A stretch of DNA of 64,000 nucleotides from Geodermatophilus poikilotrophus (lineage in GTDB: Bacteria; Actinomycetota; Actinomycetes; Mycobacteriales; Geodermatophilaceae), in contig NZ_FOIE01000008.1 of assembly GCF_900111455.1 (NCBI RefSeq), forward strand, positions 150,213 through 214,212, written 5' to 3'. Shown in pieces: positions 8,600 through 17,836 of this stretch (positions within the stretch are counted from its first letter, which is position 1; every line of letters starts with the position of its first letter). The notes beneath the pieces were generated by a model. It was not told the DNA's origin. It searched no databases and saw only the letters and a list, made by a program, of their open reading frames with translations. The position numbers were made by a program, and so were the translations under genes.

Positions 8600-9394
8600 T
8601 CAGGAGCGGAGACCCCGGGTGACCACCGCGCGGGCCGCCAGGTCGTCGTCCGGGGGGTAGTCGACCCCGACCAGGGTCAGCCCGCCGGGCGGGGCGACGG
8701 GCACCTCGCTGGAGCGCTCCGTGCTCGTCAGCAGCGCCGCCGGCCACCCCGGTGGGCGCCGCCCCTCCCCCACCGCCGTGAGCGCGCCGACGAGGCTGCG
8801 CACCATCGAGTGGCAGAAGGCGTCCGCGGAGGCCCGGACGGTCACCAGGTCGCCCTCGCGGGTCACCGCCAGGGTCAGCAGCGTGCGGATCGTCGTCGCG
8901 CCCTCCCGCCGGCGGCAGAAGGCGGCGAAGTCGTGCAGGCCCAGCAGCAGTCCTGCGGCGGCCGCCATCGCGTCGGCGTCCAACCGCCGGGACCAGCCGA
9001 CCGTGTCGGCGCGGCGCAGGGGCGGCGGACCGCTGTCGGCGTCGGTGAGGCGGTAGACGTAGTGCCGGCGCAGCGCCCCGAAGCGGGCGTCGAAGTCCGG
9101 CGGCGCCTCCTCGACCGAGTGGACGCCGATGTCGGGCGGGAGCACACCGCGCAGCCGGCGCAGCAGCCGGGGCCGCTGCTCCTCCCACACGGCACGGGGG
9201 ACGTCGGCGTGCGCGACCTGGCCGGTGGCGTGCACCCCGGCGTCCGTGCGCCCGGCCACGGTCAGCGCGACCGGCTGCCGCAGCACCCGGGCCAGGGCCT
9301 CCTCGAGGTCGCCCTGCACCGTGCGCTGCGCCGGTTGACGGGCCCAGCCGTGCAGCGCGGTGCCGTCGTAGGCGATCCCCAACCGGAGACGCAC
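8600..9394 (-). CDS. truA: tRNA pseudouridine(38-40) synthase TruA
   Basis: Makes pseudouridine at positions 38-40 of the tRNA anticodon arm. The catalytic aspartate is Asp51 in [18 protein letters not shown] near the N terminus and FCHSMVR in the C-terminal half are also conserved. The GTG at 9394 gives [12 protein letters not shown], the normal N terminus of a 264-residue enzyme. A longer frame to 9514 would overlap the upstream orphan gene and is not supported. The rplQ-truA order is conserved in actinobacteria. Confidence 0.94.
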   Translation of the reverse strand: MRLRLGIAYDGTALHGWARQPAQRTVQGDLEEALARVLRQPVALTVAGRTDAGVHATGQVAHADVPRAVWEEQRPRLLRRLRGVLPPDIGVHSVEEAPPDFDARFGALRRHYVYRLTDADSGPPPLRRADTVGWSRRLDADAMAAAAGLLLGLHDFAAFCRRREGATTIRTLLTLAVTREGDLVTVRASADAFCHSMVRSLVGALTAVGEGRRPPGWPAALLTSTERSSEVPVAPPGGLTLVGVDYPPDDDLAARAVVTRGLRS

Positions 9395-9452
9395 GAGCCC
9401 GCCACCGGGTGCGGTGGCGGGCTCGTCAGCAGTGCTGGTGGTCAGCGACCGC

Positions 9453-9836
9453 TCACCGGGGATCGGGAGCGGCCTCGCCCCCAGGAGCCTGCAGGCCGGC
9501 GGTCGCGGCGTCACCGAGCTCGGCGGCCTCGATCTCGGCGGCGGCAGCGCGGGCCACGTCCGGGGAGAGCGTCGGGTCGTCGACGACGGCGACGTTCTCG
9601 CGCTGCGGCTCCGGGGTGACGTCGGAGTCGTCCTGACGCTCGCCGTCCGGGTTGAAGACGTCCGCGACGACCGCCTGGGCCTCGGGGTCGACGTCGCCCG
9701 AGGTCACGGCCGGCGAGGTGTCGCCGCCGGGACCGGTGGTCTCGCCCGCGAAGGTCGCCCCCTGGTCACCGCCGCCGGCGGAGACCCCGGCGGCACCGGC
9801 AGGGGCGCCCTCGCCCGGGTTCTCCCGCTCGCTCAC
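9453..9836 (-). CDS. Acidic low-complexity protein of unknown function
   Basis: 127 residues rich in Asp, Glu, Ala, Gly and Pro, without Cys, a membrane segment or a signal peptide; no family recognised. The GTG start overlaps the rplQ stop as GTGA, and the gene ends 58 bp before truA, so it is placed like a real operon member. Third codon positions are almost all G or C, as in true genes here. Its composition resembles the acidic tails on L17, S3, L4 and NusG in this window. It may be a detached tail-like disordered protein; function unknown. Confidence 0.55.
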   Translation of the reverse strand: MSERENPGEGAPAGAAGVSAGGGDQGATFAGETTGPGGDTSPAVTSGDVDPEAQAVVADVFNPDGERQDDSDVTPEPQRENVAVVDDPTLSPDVARAAAAEIEAAELGDAATAGLQAPGGEAAPDPR

Positions 9837-10513
9837 CGCGCGCCGTCCGTGCCCTGGCCGTCGTTCGGGGACTCGGCGTCGACGGCCACGGTCCCGTCGG
9901 TCGCGTCCGCGTCGCCCGCGGCGGTCGCACCCGCGGCGTCGTCCGCGTCGACGGCCTCGGCATCGGTGGCCACGGCGTCGGTGGCCACGGCGTCGGTGGT
10001 CACGGCCTCGGTCGTGGCCTCGTCGGCGGCGGCCGCCTCGAGCGCGTCGGCGGTGACCTCACCGGCAGCGGACGCGGCGCCCGCGCCCGAGGCGGCACCG
10101 GCGAAGCGGGTGCCACGGGCGCGCTCGGCCTCGCCGACGGCCTGCTGGGCCACGGTCTGGCCCTCGACCAGCTCGATGACCGCCATGGGCGCGTTGTCGC
10201 CCTTGCGCGGGCCCACCTTGGTGATGCGGGTGTAGCCGCCCGGGCGGGCCGCGAAGCGCGGGCCGATCTCGGCGAACAGGGTGTGGACGACGTCCTTGTC
10301 CCGGATGGTCGTCATGACCTGACGGCGGGCGTGCAGGTCACCGCGCTTGGCGAAGGTCACCAGCTTCTCGGCCAGGGGACGCAGCCGCTTGGCCTTCGCC
10401 TCGGTGGTGGTGATCCGCCCGTGCTCGAACAGCGACGTGGCCAGGTTGGCCAGCATCAGCCGCTCGTGCGAGGGGGAACCGCCGAGACGGGGGCCCTTGG
10501 TGGGGGTGGGCAT
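9833..10513 (-). CDS. rplQ: 50S ribosomal protein L17 with long acidic tail
   Basis: Large-subunit protein near the exit tunnel. Residues 1 to about 120 are ordinary L17 ([50 protein letters not shown]). A tail of about 100 residues of Ala, Asp, Thr and Glu follows and includes a short tandem TDAVA repeat encoded at 9963-10004. Most bacterial L17 proteins lack such a tail; some actinobacteria have one. It follows rpoA after a 211-bp gap holding two hairpins, and overlaps the next gene by 4 nt. Confidence 0.96.
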   Translation of the reverse strand: MPTPTKGPRLGGSPSHERLMLANLATSLFEHGRITTTEAKAKRLRPLAEKLVTFAKRGDLHARRQVMTTIRDKDVVHTLFAEIGPRFAARPGGYTRITKVGPRKGDNAPMAVIELVEGQTVAQQAVGEAERARGTRFAGAASGAGAASAAGEVTADALEAAAADEATTEAVTTDAVATDAVATDAEAVDADDAAGATAAGDADATDGTVAVDAESPNDGQGTDGAR

Positions 10514-10630
10514 GTCGGTCCTTCCTCAGGCTGCCGGGCCGCGGTGCCGGCTGCGTTCCGTGATGTGCTGGTGTCTCGTGCGCGGAGCGCGGGTGGTGCG
10601 TCCGAGCCAGTGTGGCGGGCTCGGTGGCGG

Positions 10631-10662
10631 TGCCGGACGGCGGGTTCCCCCGCCGTCCGGCA
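10631..10662. terminator. Strong hairpin between rpoA and rplQ
   Basis: Perfect 14-bp inverted repeat TGCCGGACGGCGGG / CCCGCCGTCCGGCA with a 4-nt TTCC loop. It lies 3' of the rpoA stop hairpin and 117 bp before rplQ on the transcribed strand. It has no U-tract. It could attenuate or process the rpoA-rplQ transcript rather than end it fully. Confidence 0.6.
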
Positions 10663-10664
10663 GT

Positions 10665-10724
10665 CCCCGCTGCAGGGTCCCGCCACGAGCTCGCGAGCCG
10701 TGTGGGGGGCAGCGGGGTCCTTCC
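10665..10724 (-). repeat. Stop-abutting hairpin repeat, copy after rpoA
   Basis: Begins directly after the rpoA TGA with GGAAGGA, then arm CCCCGCTGC, an inner GGCTCGCGAGC core and GGGACCCT, and closing arm GCAGCGGGG. Arms are perfect over 9 bp. Member of the family described in the findings. Confidence 0.75.
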
Positions 10725-11801
10725 TCAGAGCTGCTCGGTCTCCTGGTAGGAGCCGTCGTCGTACTGCACCTGGTCGTAGCCGGCGGCGAACTCGCCGTGG
10801 CCCTGGTAGGCGTCGGTCTCGTAGCCCTCGTCGTAGCTCTCGACCGAGGTGGGGATGAACCCGGGCGGGCTGTCCTTGAGCGCCAGGCCCATGGCCGCCA
10901 GCTTCATCTTGACCTCGTCGATGGACTTGGCCCCGAAGTTCCGGATGTCCAGCAGGTCGGCCTCGGAGCGGGTGACGAGCTCCCCGACGGTGTGCACGCC
11001 CTCGCGCTTGAGGCAGTTGTAGGACCGGACGGTGAGATCCATGTCCTCGATCGGCATCGAGAAGTTCGCGATGTCGGCGGCCTCGGCCGGGCTCGGGCCG
11101 ACCTCGATGCCCTCGGCGTCGATGTTCAGCTCGCGCAGCAGGCCGAAGAGCTCGACCAGGGTGGAGCCGGCGCTGGCGATCGCGTCACGCGGGGCGATCG
11201 ACGGCTTGGTCTCGACGTCGACGACGAGGCGGTCGAAGTCGGTCCGCTGCTCGACACGGGTGGCCTCGACGGCGTAGGTCACCTTGAGGACCGGCGAGTA
11301 GATCGAGTCGACGGGGATCCGGCCGATCTCCTGGCCGGGCTGCTTGTTCTGCGGCGCCGGCACGTAGCCGCGGCCCCGCTCGACGACCAGCTCGATCTCC
11401 AGCCGGCCCTTGCCGTTCAGCGTGGCGATGTGCAGCTCGGGGTTGTGCACCTCGACACCGGCCGGGGGCGCGATGTCGGCGGCGGTGACCTCACCGGGGC
11501 CCTGCTTGCGCAGGTACATGGTCACCGGCTCGTCGGAGTCGGAGCTGACGACCAGACCCTTGAGGTTCAGGATGATCTCGGTGACGTCCTCCTTGACGCC
11601 CGGCACGGTGGTGAACTCGTGCAGGGTGCCCTCGATCCGGATGCTGGTGACAGCAGCGCCGGGGATCGACGACAGGAGGGTGCGGCGCAGCGAGTTGCCG
11701 AGGGTGTAGCCGAAGCCGGGCTCCAGCGGCTCGATGACGAACCGCGAGCGCTGCTCGGAGATGGTCTCCTCGGTCAGCGTGGGGCGCTGTGCGATGAGCA
11801 T
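10725..11801 (-). CDS. rpoA: DNA-directed RNA polymerase subunit alpha
   Basis: Dimerises to seed RNA polymerase assembly; its C-terminal domain contacts UP elements and activators. The 358-residue protein has the N-terminal assembly domain ([25 protein letters not shown], residues 1 to about 235), a linker, and the alpha-CTD with [21 protein letters not shown]. An acidic tail of about 30 residues rich in Asp, Glu, Tyr and Gln ends the protein. It follows rpsD by 139 bp that hold two tandem hairpins. Confidence 0.98.
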   Translation of the reverse strand: MLIAQRPTLTEETISEQRSRFVIEPLEPGFGYTLGNSLRRTLLSSIPGAAVTSIRIEGTLHEFTTVPGVKEDVTEIILNLKGLVVSSDSDEPVTMYLRKQGPGEVTAADIAPPAGVEVHNPELHIATLNGKGRLEIELVVERGRGYVPAPQNKQPGQEIGRIPVDSIYSPVLKVTYAVEATRVEQRTDFDRLVVDVETKPSIAPRDAIASAGSTLVELFGLLRELNIDAEGIEVGPSPAEAADIANFSMPIEDMDLTVRSYNCLKREGVHTVGELVTRSEADLLDIRNFGAKSIDEVKMKLAAMGLALKDSPPGFIPTSVESYDEGYETDAYQGHGEFAAGYDQVQYDDGSYQETEQL

Positions 11802-11862
11802 GGTGGTGTTCTCCTCCAGGTCCTCCGGCGACCGCCATATGACGCCGTGAGGGGGTGGTGCA

Positions 11863-11930
11863 GGCCCCGGCGGACATCTGTCCGCCCGCCGGGGCCGACC
11901 TGGTGCAGGGACCGGGGCCCCTGCACCAGG
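11863..11930. promoter_or_regulatory. Twin hairpins between rpsD and rpoA
   Basis: Two adjacent inverted repeats fill the gap. The first pairs GGCCCCGGCGG (11863-11873) with CCGCCGGGGCC (11886-11896), 11 bp. The second pairs CCTGGTGCAGGG (11899-11910) with CCCTGCACCAGG (11919-11930), 12 bp. Neither has a U-tract. In other bacteria S4 represses the alpha operon through structured mRNA; whether these act that way is inference. Confidence 0.55.
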
Positions 11931-11940
11931 CGGCGAGCTG

Positions 11941-12567
11941 CTACTTGGAGTAGAGCTCGACGATCAGCTGCTCCTGGACCGGGGTGTCGATCACCTGGCG
12001 GGCCGGGACGCTGTGGACCAGCACGCGCAGCTGGCTGGTGATGACCTCCAGCCACGGCGGCACGGGGCGCTCGCCGGCGCGGGCCTGGGCGATCTCGAAG
12101 GGCAGCAGCCGCCGCGACTTCTCGGCGACCTCGATGATGTCGTTGGAGCTGACCCGGTACGACGGGATGTCGACCTTGCGGCCGTTGACCCGGATGTGAC
12201 CGTGGCGCACCAGCTGGCGGGCCATGTCGCGGGACTCGGCGAAGCCGGCCCGGTACACGACGTTGTCCAGGCGCGACTCGAGGATCTGCAGCAGGACCTC
12301 ACCGGTCTTGCCCGACTTCTTGTTGGCCTCTTCGTAGTAGCCGCGGAACTGCTTCTCGAGGACGCCGTAGATGCGGCGTGCCTTCTGCTTCTCACGCAGC
12401 TGCAGCAGGTACTCGCTGTCCTTGCTGCGGCCCCGGCCGTGCTCGCCCGGCGGGTAGGGCCGGATCTCGATCGGGCACTTCGGGGACTCGCACTTGCTGC
12501 CCTTGAGGAACAGCTTCATCTTCTCGCGCCGGCACATGCGGCAGTCGGCTCCGGTGTAACGGGCCAC
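11941..12567 (-). CDS. rpsD: 30S ribosomal protein S4 (zinc-binding form)
   Basis: Primary 16S rRNA binder that nucleates 30S assembly and helps restrict decoding errors. The 208-residue protein keeps the zinc-finger cysteines Cys9, Cys12, Cys26 and Cys31 (C+ form), followed by the S4 RNA-binding fold with [15 protein letters not shown] and [13 protein letters not shown]. The start is GTG. It follows rpsK in the usual rpsM-rpsK-rpsD-rpoA-rplQ order. Confidence 0.98.
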   Translation of the reverse strand: MARYTGADCRMCRREKMKLFLKGSKCESPKCPIEIRPYPPGEHGRGRSKDSEYLLQLREKQKARRIYGVLEKQFRGYYEEANKKSGKTGEVLLQILESRLDNVVYRAGFAESRDMARQLVRHGHIRVNGRKVDIPSYRVSSNDIIEVAEKSRRLLPFEIAQARAGERPVPPWLEVITSQLRVLVHSVPARQVIDTPVQEQLIVELYSK

Positions 12568-12602
12568 GTCAGGTACTCCTCGTCAGTCTCGTCAGTGGCC
12601 GG

Positions 12603-13010
12603 TCAGACCCGGCGGCGCTTCTTGGGGCGGCAGCCGTTGTGCGGCTGCGGGGTCACGTCCTGGATCTGGCCGACCTCGAGGCCGGTGGCCTGGAGGGACC
12701 GGATGGCGGTCTCGCGGCCGGAGCCGGGGCCCTTGACGAAGACGTCGACCTTGCGCATGCCGTGCTCCTGCGCCTTGCGCGCGGCGTTCTCGGCAGCCAT
12801 CTGCGCGGCGAACGGCGTGGACTTGCGCGAGCCCTTGAAGCCGACGTGGCCGGCGGAGGCCCAGCTGATCACGTTCCCGGTGGGGTCGGTGATCGACACG
12901 ATCGTGTTGTTGAAGGTGCTCTTGATGTGCGCGGCGCCGTGGGCGACGTTCTTCTTCTCCTTGCGGCGGACCTTCTTGGCACCAGCCGCGGCGCGAGCCC
13001 TGGGAGGCAT
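12603..13010 (-). CDS. rpsK: 30S ribosomal protein S11
   Basis: Platform protein near the E site and the anti-Shine-Dalgarno region. The 135-residue protein contains [32 protein letters not shown] and the arginine-rich end RPKKRRRV. It lies 97 bp downstream of rpsM and 36 bp upstream of rpsD on the same strand. Length and core are typical. Confidence 0.98.
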   Translation of the reverse strand: MPPRARAAAGAKKVRRKEKKNVAHGAAHIKSTFNNTIVSITDPTGNVISWASAGHVGFKGSRKSTPFAAQMAAENAARKAQEHGMRKVDVFVKGPGSGRETAIRSLQATGLEVGQIQDVTPQPHNGCRPKKRRRV

Positions 13011-13106
13011 GTCTCTCCGGTTTCCTTCAGATCAGTGGCCAGATGAGCACGAGGGGCGCGCCGTCGCTCCCGCCCTCACGGGTCGTGCGACGACGCGCCT
13101 CACGGC

Positions 13107-13487
13107 TTACTTCTTGCCGGCCTTCTTCTTGCCGGCGATGGTCTTGCGCGGGCCCTTGCTCGAGCGCGCGTTCGTGCGGGTGCGCTGCCCGTGCACGGGC
13201 AGCCCGCGGCGGTGACGCAGGCCCTGGTAGCAGCCGATCTCCACCTTGCGGCGGATGTCGGCGGCCACCTCGCGGCGCAGGTCACCCTCGACGCGGAAGT
13301 GCTCGTCGATGTAGTCGCGGAGCCTCAGCAGGTCCTCGTCACCGAGGTCCCGGACGCGCAGGTCGGGGCTCACGCCCGTCGCGGCCAGGGTCTCCTTGGC
13401 GTGGGTCTTGCCGATGCCGTAGATGTAGGTGAGCGCAATCTCCATCCGCTTGTCGCGGGGGAGGTCGACGCCGGCCAGTCGTGCCAT
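13107..13487 (-). CDS. rpsM: 30S ribosomal protein S13
   Basis: Head protein bridging to the 50S subunit and P-site tRNA. The 126-residue protein has [29 protein letters not shown], the [15 protein letters not shown] core, and a Lys-rich tail (AGKKKAGKK). It is 14 bp downstream of rpmJ and starts the alpha-operon ribosomal cluster. Confidence 0.98.
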   Translation of the reverse strand: MARLAGVDLPRDKRMEIALTYIYGIGKTHAKETLAATGVSPDLRVRDLGDEDLLRLRDYIDEHFRVEGDLRREVAADIRRKVEIGCYQGLRHRRGLPVHGQRTRTNARSSKGPRKTIAGKKKAGKK

Positions 13488-13501
13488 GTCCAGGTACTCC
13501 C

Positions 13502-13615
13502 TCAGCCCTGCCGCTGCTTGTGGCGGGCGTTGTCACAGATGACCATGACCCGGCCGTGCCGGCGGATCACCTTGCACTTGTCGCAGATCTTCTTCACCGA
13601 CGGCTGGACCTTCAC
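13502..13615 (-). CDS. rpmJ: 50S ribosomal protein L36
   Basis: Smallest large-subunit protein, 37 residues from a GTG start at 13615. It has the zinc ligands Cys11, Cys14, Cys27 and His32 ([23 protein letters not shown]). The sequence starts [11 protein letters not shown], standard for the zinc-containing form. It lies between infA and rpsM, the conserved position, with a GAGGGGCGG purine-rich stretch before the start. Confidence 0.96.
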   Translation of the reverse strand: MKVQPSVKKICDKCKVIRRHGRVMVICDNARHKQRQG

Positions 13616-13685
13616 CGGTGCCGCCCCTCATTCCTGTCGATCGTGCGCCGAGCGCGCCCACCCTCGGGGCTGCGCGCAGCGGCGG

Positions 13686-13907
13686 TTACTTGTACCGGTA
13701 GACGATGCGACCGCGGGTCAGGTCGTAGGGCGAGAGCTCCACGACCACGCGGTCCTCGGGCAGGATGCGGATGTAGTGCTGGCGCATCTTGCCGCTGATG
13801 TGGGCGAGCACCCGGTGCCCGTTCTGCAGCTCGACCCGGAACATCGCGTTGGGCAGCGGCTCGACGACGCGACCCTCGACCTCGATGGCCCCGTCCTTCT
13901 TCGCCAT
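13686..13907 (-). CDS. infA: Translation initiation factor IF-1
   Basis: Binds the 30S A site during initiation. From ATG 13907 the product is 73 residues, one OB fold, starting [20 protein letters not shown] and ending RGRIVYRYK, as in nearly all actinobacterial IF-1. An in-frame start 58 codons upstream is not homologous and is rejected. It follows map after 306 bp with its own promoter candidate. Confidence 0.97.
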   Translation of the reverse strand: MAKKDGAIEVEGRVVEPLPNAMFRVELQNGHRVLAHISGKMRQHYIRILPEDRVVVELSPYDLTRGRIVYRYK

Positions 13908-14155
13908 GCCCGACACGGCCTCCCTGACTCGGTGGTGCTGGTGTCCTCGCGCACCCATGCCGGAAACCCGGCGGACGCGCTCGGTGGTGTACAGAACGGG
14001 TGGTGCAGACGCTCCCGCGAGGGCGCCCCGGGTCGTACGGCCACAGCACGACAGCAGGGCGACGCGAGCGCCATCGGCCACTGTACCCCGCCCCGGCGCG
14101 CCGCTCCAACCCGGCCTCCATCACAGCGGCAGCAGCACATCCGGTGCCGCTGTGG
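13908..14155. other. infA upstream region
   Basis: Non-coding gap between infA and the hairpin repeat after map. It holds the sigma-A-like promoter candidate and a leader of about 165 nt before infA. No small gene with a ribosome-binding site was found on either strand. Confidence 0.6.
14080..14109 (-). promoter_or_regulatory. Sigma-A-like promoter of infA
   Basis: On the minus strand TTGGAG (14109-14104) and TACAGT (14085-14080) are separated by 18 nt. The match to TTGACA/TATAAT consensus and its position upstream of infA support a promoter for infA-rpmJ-rpsM-rpsK-rpsD-rpoA. The start would be near 14073. Confidence 0.6.
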
Positions 14156-14213
14156 CCTCCTCGCAGGGTCCCGCCGCGAGCTTGCGAGCGGTGGGGGGCG
14201 AGGGGGTCCTTCC
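14156..14213 (-). repeat. Stop-abutting hairpin repeat, copy after map
   Basis: Starts right after the map TGA with GGAAGGACC. The inner core is CCGCTCGC-AA-GCTCGCGG and the closing arm GCGAGG pairs with CCTCGC. Same architecture as the rpoA, rpoC and rplA copies with different arm bases. Confidence 0.75.
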
Positions 14214-15017
14214 TCAGGTGCGGGGGGTGATCCCGAAGGGGGCCAGCCCGGCGACGCCGCCGTCCTCGGCCGTGAGGACCCAGGGACCCTGGGGCGTGAT
14301 GGCGACGGAGTGCTCGAAGTGGGCCGCACGCGAGCCGTCCTTGGTGACCACGGTCCAGCCGTCCTCGAGCTCGACCGTGGCCGGGTCGCCCACGGTGACC
14401 ATCGGCTCGATGGCCAGCGCGAGCCCCGGCACCAGCCGGGGCCCGCGTCCGGCCCGGCCGTAGTTCAGGACGTGCGGGTCCTGGTGCATCTCGGTGCCGA
14501 TGCCGTGCCCGCCGTAGTGGTCAACGATCCCGTACGGGTGCTCCTCGGCGGTGATCGTCTGCTCGACCGCGTGGCTGATGTCGGTCAGCCGCCCGCCGGC
14601 CAGCGCCTTGGCGAGCCCGGCCCACATCGACCGCTCGGTGACCTCGATCAGCGCCGCGTCCTCCGCCGACGGCGGGCCGACGGTGACGGTGACGGCCGAG
14701 TCGCCGTGCCACCCCTGCAGGATCGCCCCGCAGTCGATGGAGATGTTGTCGCCCGCGGCGAGGGTGCGACTGGGGTCCGGGATGCCGTGCACGATCTCGT
14801 CGTTGATCGACGTGCAGATGCTGCCGGTGAAGCCGTGGTAACCGAGGAAGGACGGCACCGCGCCGGCGGTGCGGATGTGGTCCTCGGCGATGGCGTCCAG
14901 TTCACCGGTGGTGACACCGGGCCGGACGGCGCCGCGGACCGCCGCGATCGCCCCGGCCACGACGAGCCCCGCAGCACGCATGAGCTCCAGCTCGTGCGGC
15001 GTCTTGATCTGGATCAT
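14214..15017 (-). CDS. map: Methionine aminopeptidase type I
   Basis: Removes the initiator methionine from nascent proteins using two divalent metals. The 267-residue enzyme starts MIQIKTPHELELMRAAG at ATG 15017 after GTGGAG, matching Streptomyces homologues; an in-frame ATG at 15074 would add 19 residues lacking similarity. The pita-bread fold landmarks are SICTSINDEIVHGIPD, SIDCGAILQGWHGDSA (metal aspartates), DHYGGHGIGTEMH (His) and AIEPMVT (Glu). It is encoded after adk in the secY-adk-map-infA order. Confidence 0.95.
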   Translation of the reverse strand: MIQIKTPHELELMRAAGLVVAGAIAAVRGAVRPGVTTGELDAIAEDHIRTAGAVPSFLGYHGFTGSICTSINDEIVHGIPDPSRTLAAGDNISIDCGAILQGWHGDSAVTVTVGPPSAEDAALIEVTERSMWAGLAKALAGGRLTDISHAVEQTITAEEHPYGIVDHYGGHGIGTEMHQDPHVLNYGRAGRGPRLVPGLALAIEPMVTVGDPATVELEDGWTVVTKDGSRAAHFEHSVAITPQGPWVLTAEDGGVAGLAPFGITPRT

Positions 15018-15089
15018 CCGTCCACTCCACTTCGCCAGCAGCGGGATCCGGCCGAGGATGCCACCGGCCGTCATCTGCGCCGCCCGTCC

Positions 15090-15704
15090 TCAGCCCGCGC
15101 TCGGCCCGTCGGGACGCGCGCCTCCGCAGGTCTCCAGCGCGCTCATCGCCCGCTCGGTGACCTCCTCGACCGCGCCGATGGCACCGATCTGCGTCAGCAG
15201 TCCCTCGGAGTCGTACCAACCCGACAGCGGGGCGGTCTGTTCCCGGTAGACCTGCAGCCGGTGCCGCACGGTCTCGGGCTTGTCGTCGTCCCGCTGGACC
15301 CACTGGCCGTCGACGAGCACGCGGCGCCCGGAGAGCCGGCGCACCAGCTCGTCCTCGTCGACGACGAGCTCGAGCACGCAGTCCAGGGCCTGCCCGAGCT
15401 CGTGCAACGAGTCCCGCAGCTGCTCGGCCTGGGCGATGGTGCGCGGGAAGCCGTCGAGCAGGAAGCCGCCCTTGGCGTCGTCCTCGGCGAGCCGGTCCTT
15501 GACCATGGCCACGGTGATCTCGTCGGGGACCAGGTCACCGGCGTCCATGTAGCTCTTGGCCTGCAGCCCGAGCTCGGTGCGGCCGCTCACGTTCGCGCGG
15601 AAGATGTCACCGGTCGAGATGGCCGGGACCCCGAGCCGATCGGCGATGACCTGCGCCTGGGTCCCCTTGCCCGCTCCGGGGGGGCCCAGCAGCACGACGC
15701 GCAC
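15090..15704 (-). CDS. adk: Adenylate kinase
   Basis: Equilibrates ATP + AMP with 2 ADP in the cytosol. The P-loop GPPGAGKGT lies at about residues 7-15, then FLLDGFPRT (AMP-binding) and the LID region [15 protein letters not shown], a shortened LID without the zinc cysteines. Length is 204 residues. The GTG start shares one base with the secY stop (TAGTG), so translation is coupled to SecY. Confidence 0.96.
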   Translation of the reverse strand: MRVVLLGPPGAGKGTQAQVIADRLGVPAISTGDIFRANVSGRTELGLQAKSYMDAGDLVPDEITVAMVKDRLAEDDAKGGFLLDGFPRTIAQAEQLRDSLHELGQALDCVLELVVDEDELVRRLSGRRVLVDGQWVQRDDDKPETVRHRLQVYREQTAPLSGWYDSEGLLTQIGAIGAVEEVTERAMSALETCGGARPDGPSAG

Positions 15705-17014
15705 TACTTCAGGAACCCTTCGTAGTTGCGCTGGTTGAGTTGCGTCTCGATCTGCTTCACCGTCTCCAACCCCACTCCGACCATGATGAGCACCGCGGTG
15801 CCACCGAACGGGAAGTTCTGGTTCTGCCCCTCCTGCGTCACGGACAGGAAGAAGTTGGGCAGCACTGCCACGATCCCCAGGTAGAGCGACCCGGGCAGGG
15901 TGATCCGGGACAGCACGTACTGCAGGTACTCCGCAGTGGGCCGGCCCGGGCGGATGCCCGGGATGAAGCCGCCGTAGCGCTTCATGTCGTCGGCCCGCTC
16001 CTCCGGGTTGAACGTGATCGACACGTAGAAGTACGTGAAGAAGACGATGAGGCCGAAGTAGAGCGCGACGTGCACCGGGCTGCTCTGGTCGATGACGTAG
16101 TTCTCGAAGAACTGGCGCACCGGACCGGTCTCGGCGCCCTGCAGCTGGGTGATCAACTGCGGCAGGTAGAGCAGCGACGACGCGAAGATGACCGGGATGA
16201 CGCCGGCCTGGTTGACCTTCAGCGGCAGGTAGGTCGACGTCCCGCCGTACATCCGGCGGCCCACCATCCGCTTGGCGTACTGCACCGGGATGCGCCGCTG
16301 CGCCTGCTCGACGTAGACCACTGCGCCGATGATCAGCAGGGCGAACAGGCACACGACGGTGAAGACGACGCCGCCACGGGTCTGCAGGATGGCGCCGCCC
16401 TCGGCGGGGATGCGCGCGGCGATCGAGGTGAAGATCAGCACGGACATGCCGTTGCCGATCCCCTTCTCGGTGAGCAGCTCGCCCAGCCACATGATGACGG
16501 CGGTGCCGGCGGTCAGGGCGACCACCAGGACGATCGTCGTCCAGATGGAGTTCGACGGGATGATGTCCTGCGAGCAGCCCGGGAACAGCTGGCCGCTGCG
16601 GGCCAGCGCGATGATGCCGGTGCTCTGCAGGACGGCGAGGGCGATCGTCAGGTAACGGGTGTACTGGGTCAGCTTCGCCTGACCCGACTGCCCTTCCTTC
16701 TTCAGCTGCTCGAACCGTGGGATCACCACGACCAGCAGCTGCACGATGATGCTCGCCGTGATGTACGGCATGATCCCGAGCGCGAAGACCGACAGCCGCA
16801 GCAGCGCACCGCCGGAGAACAGGTTCACCAGCGAGTAGAGGTCGCGCTGGTCGGAGGCCTGGGCCTGCTCGAGACAGCTGTTGATGGCCTCGACGGAGAC
16901 GCCGGGGCCCGGTATCGCGGCTCCCAAGCGGTACACGGCGATGATCGCCAGGGAGAACAGCAGCTTGCGCCGGAGGTCTGGCGTCCGGAACGCCGCAGCG
17001 AACGCCTGCAGCAC
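15704..17014 (-). CDS. secY: Preprotein translocase subunit SecY
   Basis: Forms the protein-conducting channel in the cytoplasmic membrane. From GTG 17014, preceded by GGGAGGG, the product is 436 residues and starts [20 protein letters not shown]; an upstream ATG at 17074 would add 20 unrelated residues. Ten hydrophobic segments are visible, with the plug/TM2 region [15 protein letters not shown] and the conserved cytosolic loop ending [17 protein letters not shown]. SecE is encoded at 47320-47871. Confidence 0.97.
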   Translation of the reverse strand: MLQAFAAAFRTPDLRRKLLFSLAIIAVYRLGAAIPGPGVSVEAINSCLEQAQASDQRDLYSLVNLFSGGALLRLSVFALGIMPYITASIIVQLLVVVIPRFEQLKKEGQSGQAKLTQYTRYLTIALAVLQSTGIIALARSGQLFPGCSQDIIPSNSIWTTIVLVVALTAGTAVIMWLGELLTEKGIGNGMSVLIFTSIAARIPAEGGAILQTRGGVVFTVVCLFALLIIGAVVYVEQAQRRIPVQYAKRMVGRRMYGGTSTYLPLKVNQAGVIPVIFASSLLYLPQLITQLQGAETGPVRQFFENYVIDQSSPVHVALYFGLIVFFTYFYVSITFNPEERADDMKRYGGFIPGIRPGRPTAEYLQYVLSRITLPGSLYLGIVAVLPNFFLSVTQEGQNQNFPFGGTAVLIMVGVGLETVKQIETQLNQRNYEGFLK

Positions 17015-17147
17015 GTGCCCTCCCCTGCTCGGTCGGATGAGGTTAGCAACGGCAGGGGGCCGACGTCCGGACACCCGTCGACACGGGCGCCGCGCGGCGT
17101 CGTCGTCCCCCGGGCCCGCCGGCGCTCGTGCACCGGGCCGGGCAGCA

Positions 17148-17188
17148 GACGACCCCCGGGGCGGTGGTGCTGCGCCCCGGGGGTCGTC
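17148..17188. terminator. Terminator-like hairpin after rplO
   Basis: Perfect 15-bp inverted repeat GACGACCCCCGGGGC / GCCCCGGGGGTCGTC with an 11-nt loop, just downstream of the rplO stop and upstream of secY. It lacks a U-tract, usual in high-GC actinobacteria. It probably separates the spc ribosomal genes from secY-adk-map. Confidence 0.7.
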
Positions 17189-17193
17189 GGCGG

Positions 17194-17637
17194 TCAGATG
17201 CGGGTGGTGCTGCCCCCGGCCGCGCTGATCTTCTCAGCGGCCGACGCGGAGAACGCGTGCGCGTGCACGTGCACCTGGGCACCGCCCAGGTCGCCGGTGC
17301 CGAGCACCTTCACCGGCTGGCCGCGCCGCACGGCGCCGGCCTCGGCGAGGGTGTCCGGGTTGACCGAGCCGCCCTGAGGGAACAGGGCCGCGATCCGGTC
17401 GAGGTTGACGACCTGGAAGACGACCTTGTTCGGGCTCTTGAAGCCCGACAGCTTCGGCAGCCGCATGTGCAGCGGCGTCTGCCCGCCCTCGAAGCGCGCG
17501 GAGGTGTTGCCGCGCGCACCGGTGCCCTTGGTGCCGCGACCGGCCGTCTTGCCCTTGGAGCCCTCACCGCGACCCACACGGGTCTTCGGGGTGTGGGCGC
17601 CGGGGGCCGGACGCAGGTGGTGGACCTTGAGAGTCAT
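17194..17637 (-). CDS. rplO: 50S ribosomal protein L15
   Basis: Late-assembly large-subunit protein. The 147-residue protein has the basic Gly-rich N-terminal extension ([19 protein letters not shown]), the [14 protein letters not shown] segment and a globular C-terminal domain ending in the [12 protein letters not shown] region. It is last in the spc ribosomal cluster before a strong terminator-like hairpin. Confidence 0.97.
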   Translation of the reverse strand: MTLKVHHLRPAPGAHTPKTRVGRGEGSKGKTAGRGTKGTGARGNTSARFEGGQTPLHMRLPKLSGFKSPNKVVFQVVNLDRIAALFPQGGSVNPDTLAEAGAVRRGQPVKVLGTGDLGGAQVHVHAHAFSASAAEKISAAGGSTTRI

Positions 17638-17652
17638 TGTGTGTGTCCCTGC

Positions 17653-17835
17653 TCAGCTGATCTCTTCGACGGTGACCAGGTGCGGCACCGTCGCGACCAT
17701 CCCGCGGATCTCGGGACGGTCCTCCTGGACGACCGAGTCGTTGATCCGCTTGAGGCCCAGCGAGCGCAGCGTCTGGCGCTGGTTGGGCTTGGTGCCGATC
17801 GCCGACCGGACCTGGGTGACCTTCAGCTGCGGCAT
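17653..17835 (-). CDS. rpmD: 50S ribosomal protein L30
   Basis: 60-residue large-subunit protein with the family core [27 protein letters not shown] split across its first two strands. It sits 1 bp after rpsE and 15 bp before rplO in the conserved rpsE-rpmD-rplO order. No unusual features. Confidence 0.96.
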   Translation of the reverse strand: MPQLKVTQVRSAIGTKPNQRQTLRSLGLKRINDSVVQEDRPEIRGMVATVPHLVTVEEIS

Positions 17836-17836
17836 C

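Noticed and set aside
9963..10004. Short tandem repeat as a possible CRISPR or phase-variable tract
   Set aside because: It is in frame inside the rplQ tail (TDAVA repeats), with no spacers; no CRISPR array was seen in the window.
14000..14213. A small gene upstream of infA
   Set aside because: The frames lack ribosome-binding sites and overlap the promoter and repeat.
15018..15074. Extended map start at ATG 15074
   Set aside because: Adds 19 residues without family similarity; ATG 15017 has GGAG upstream and matches homologues.
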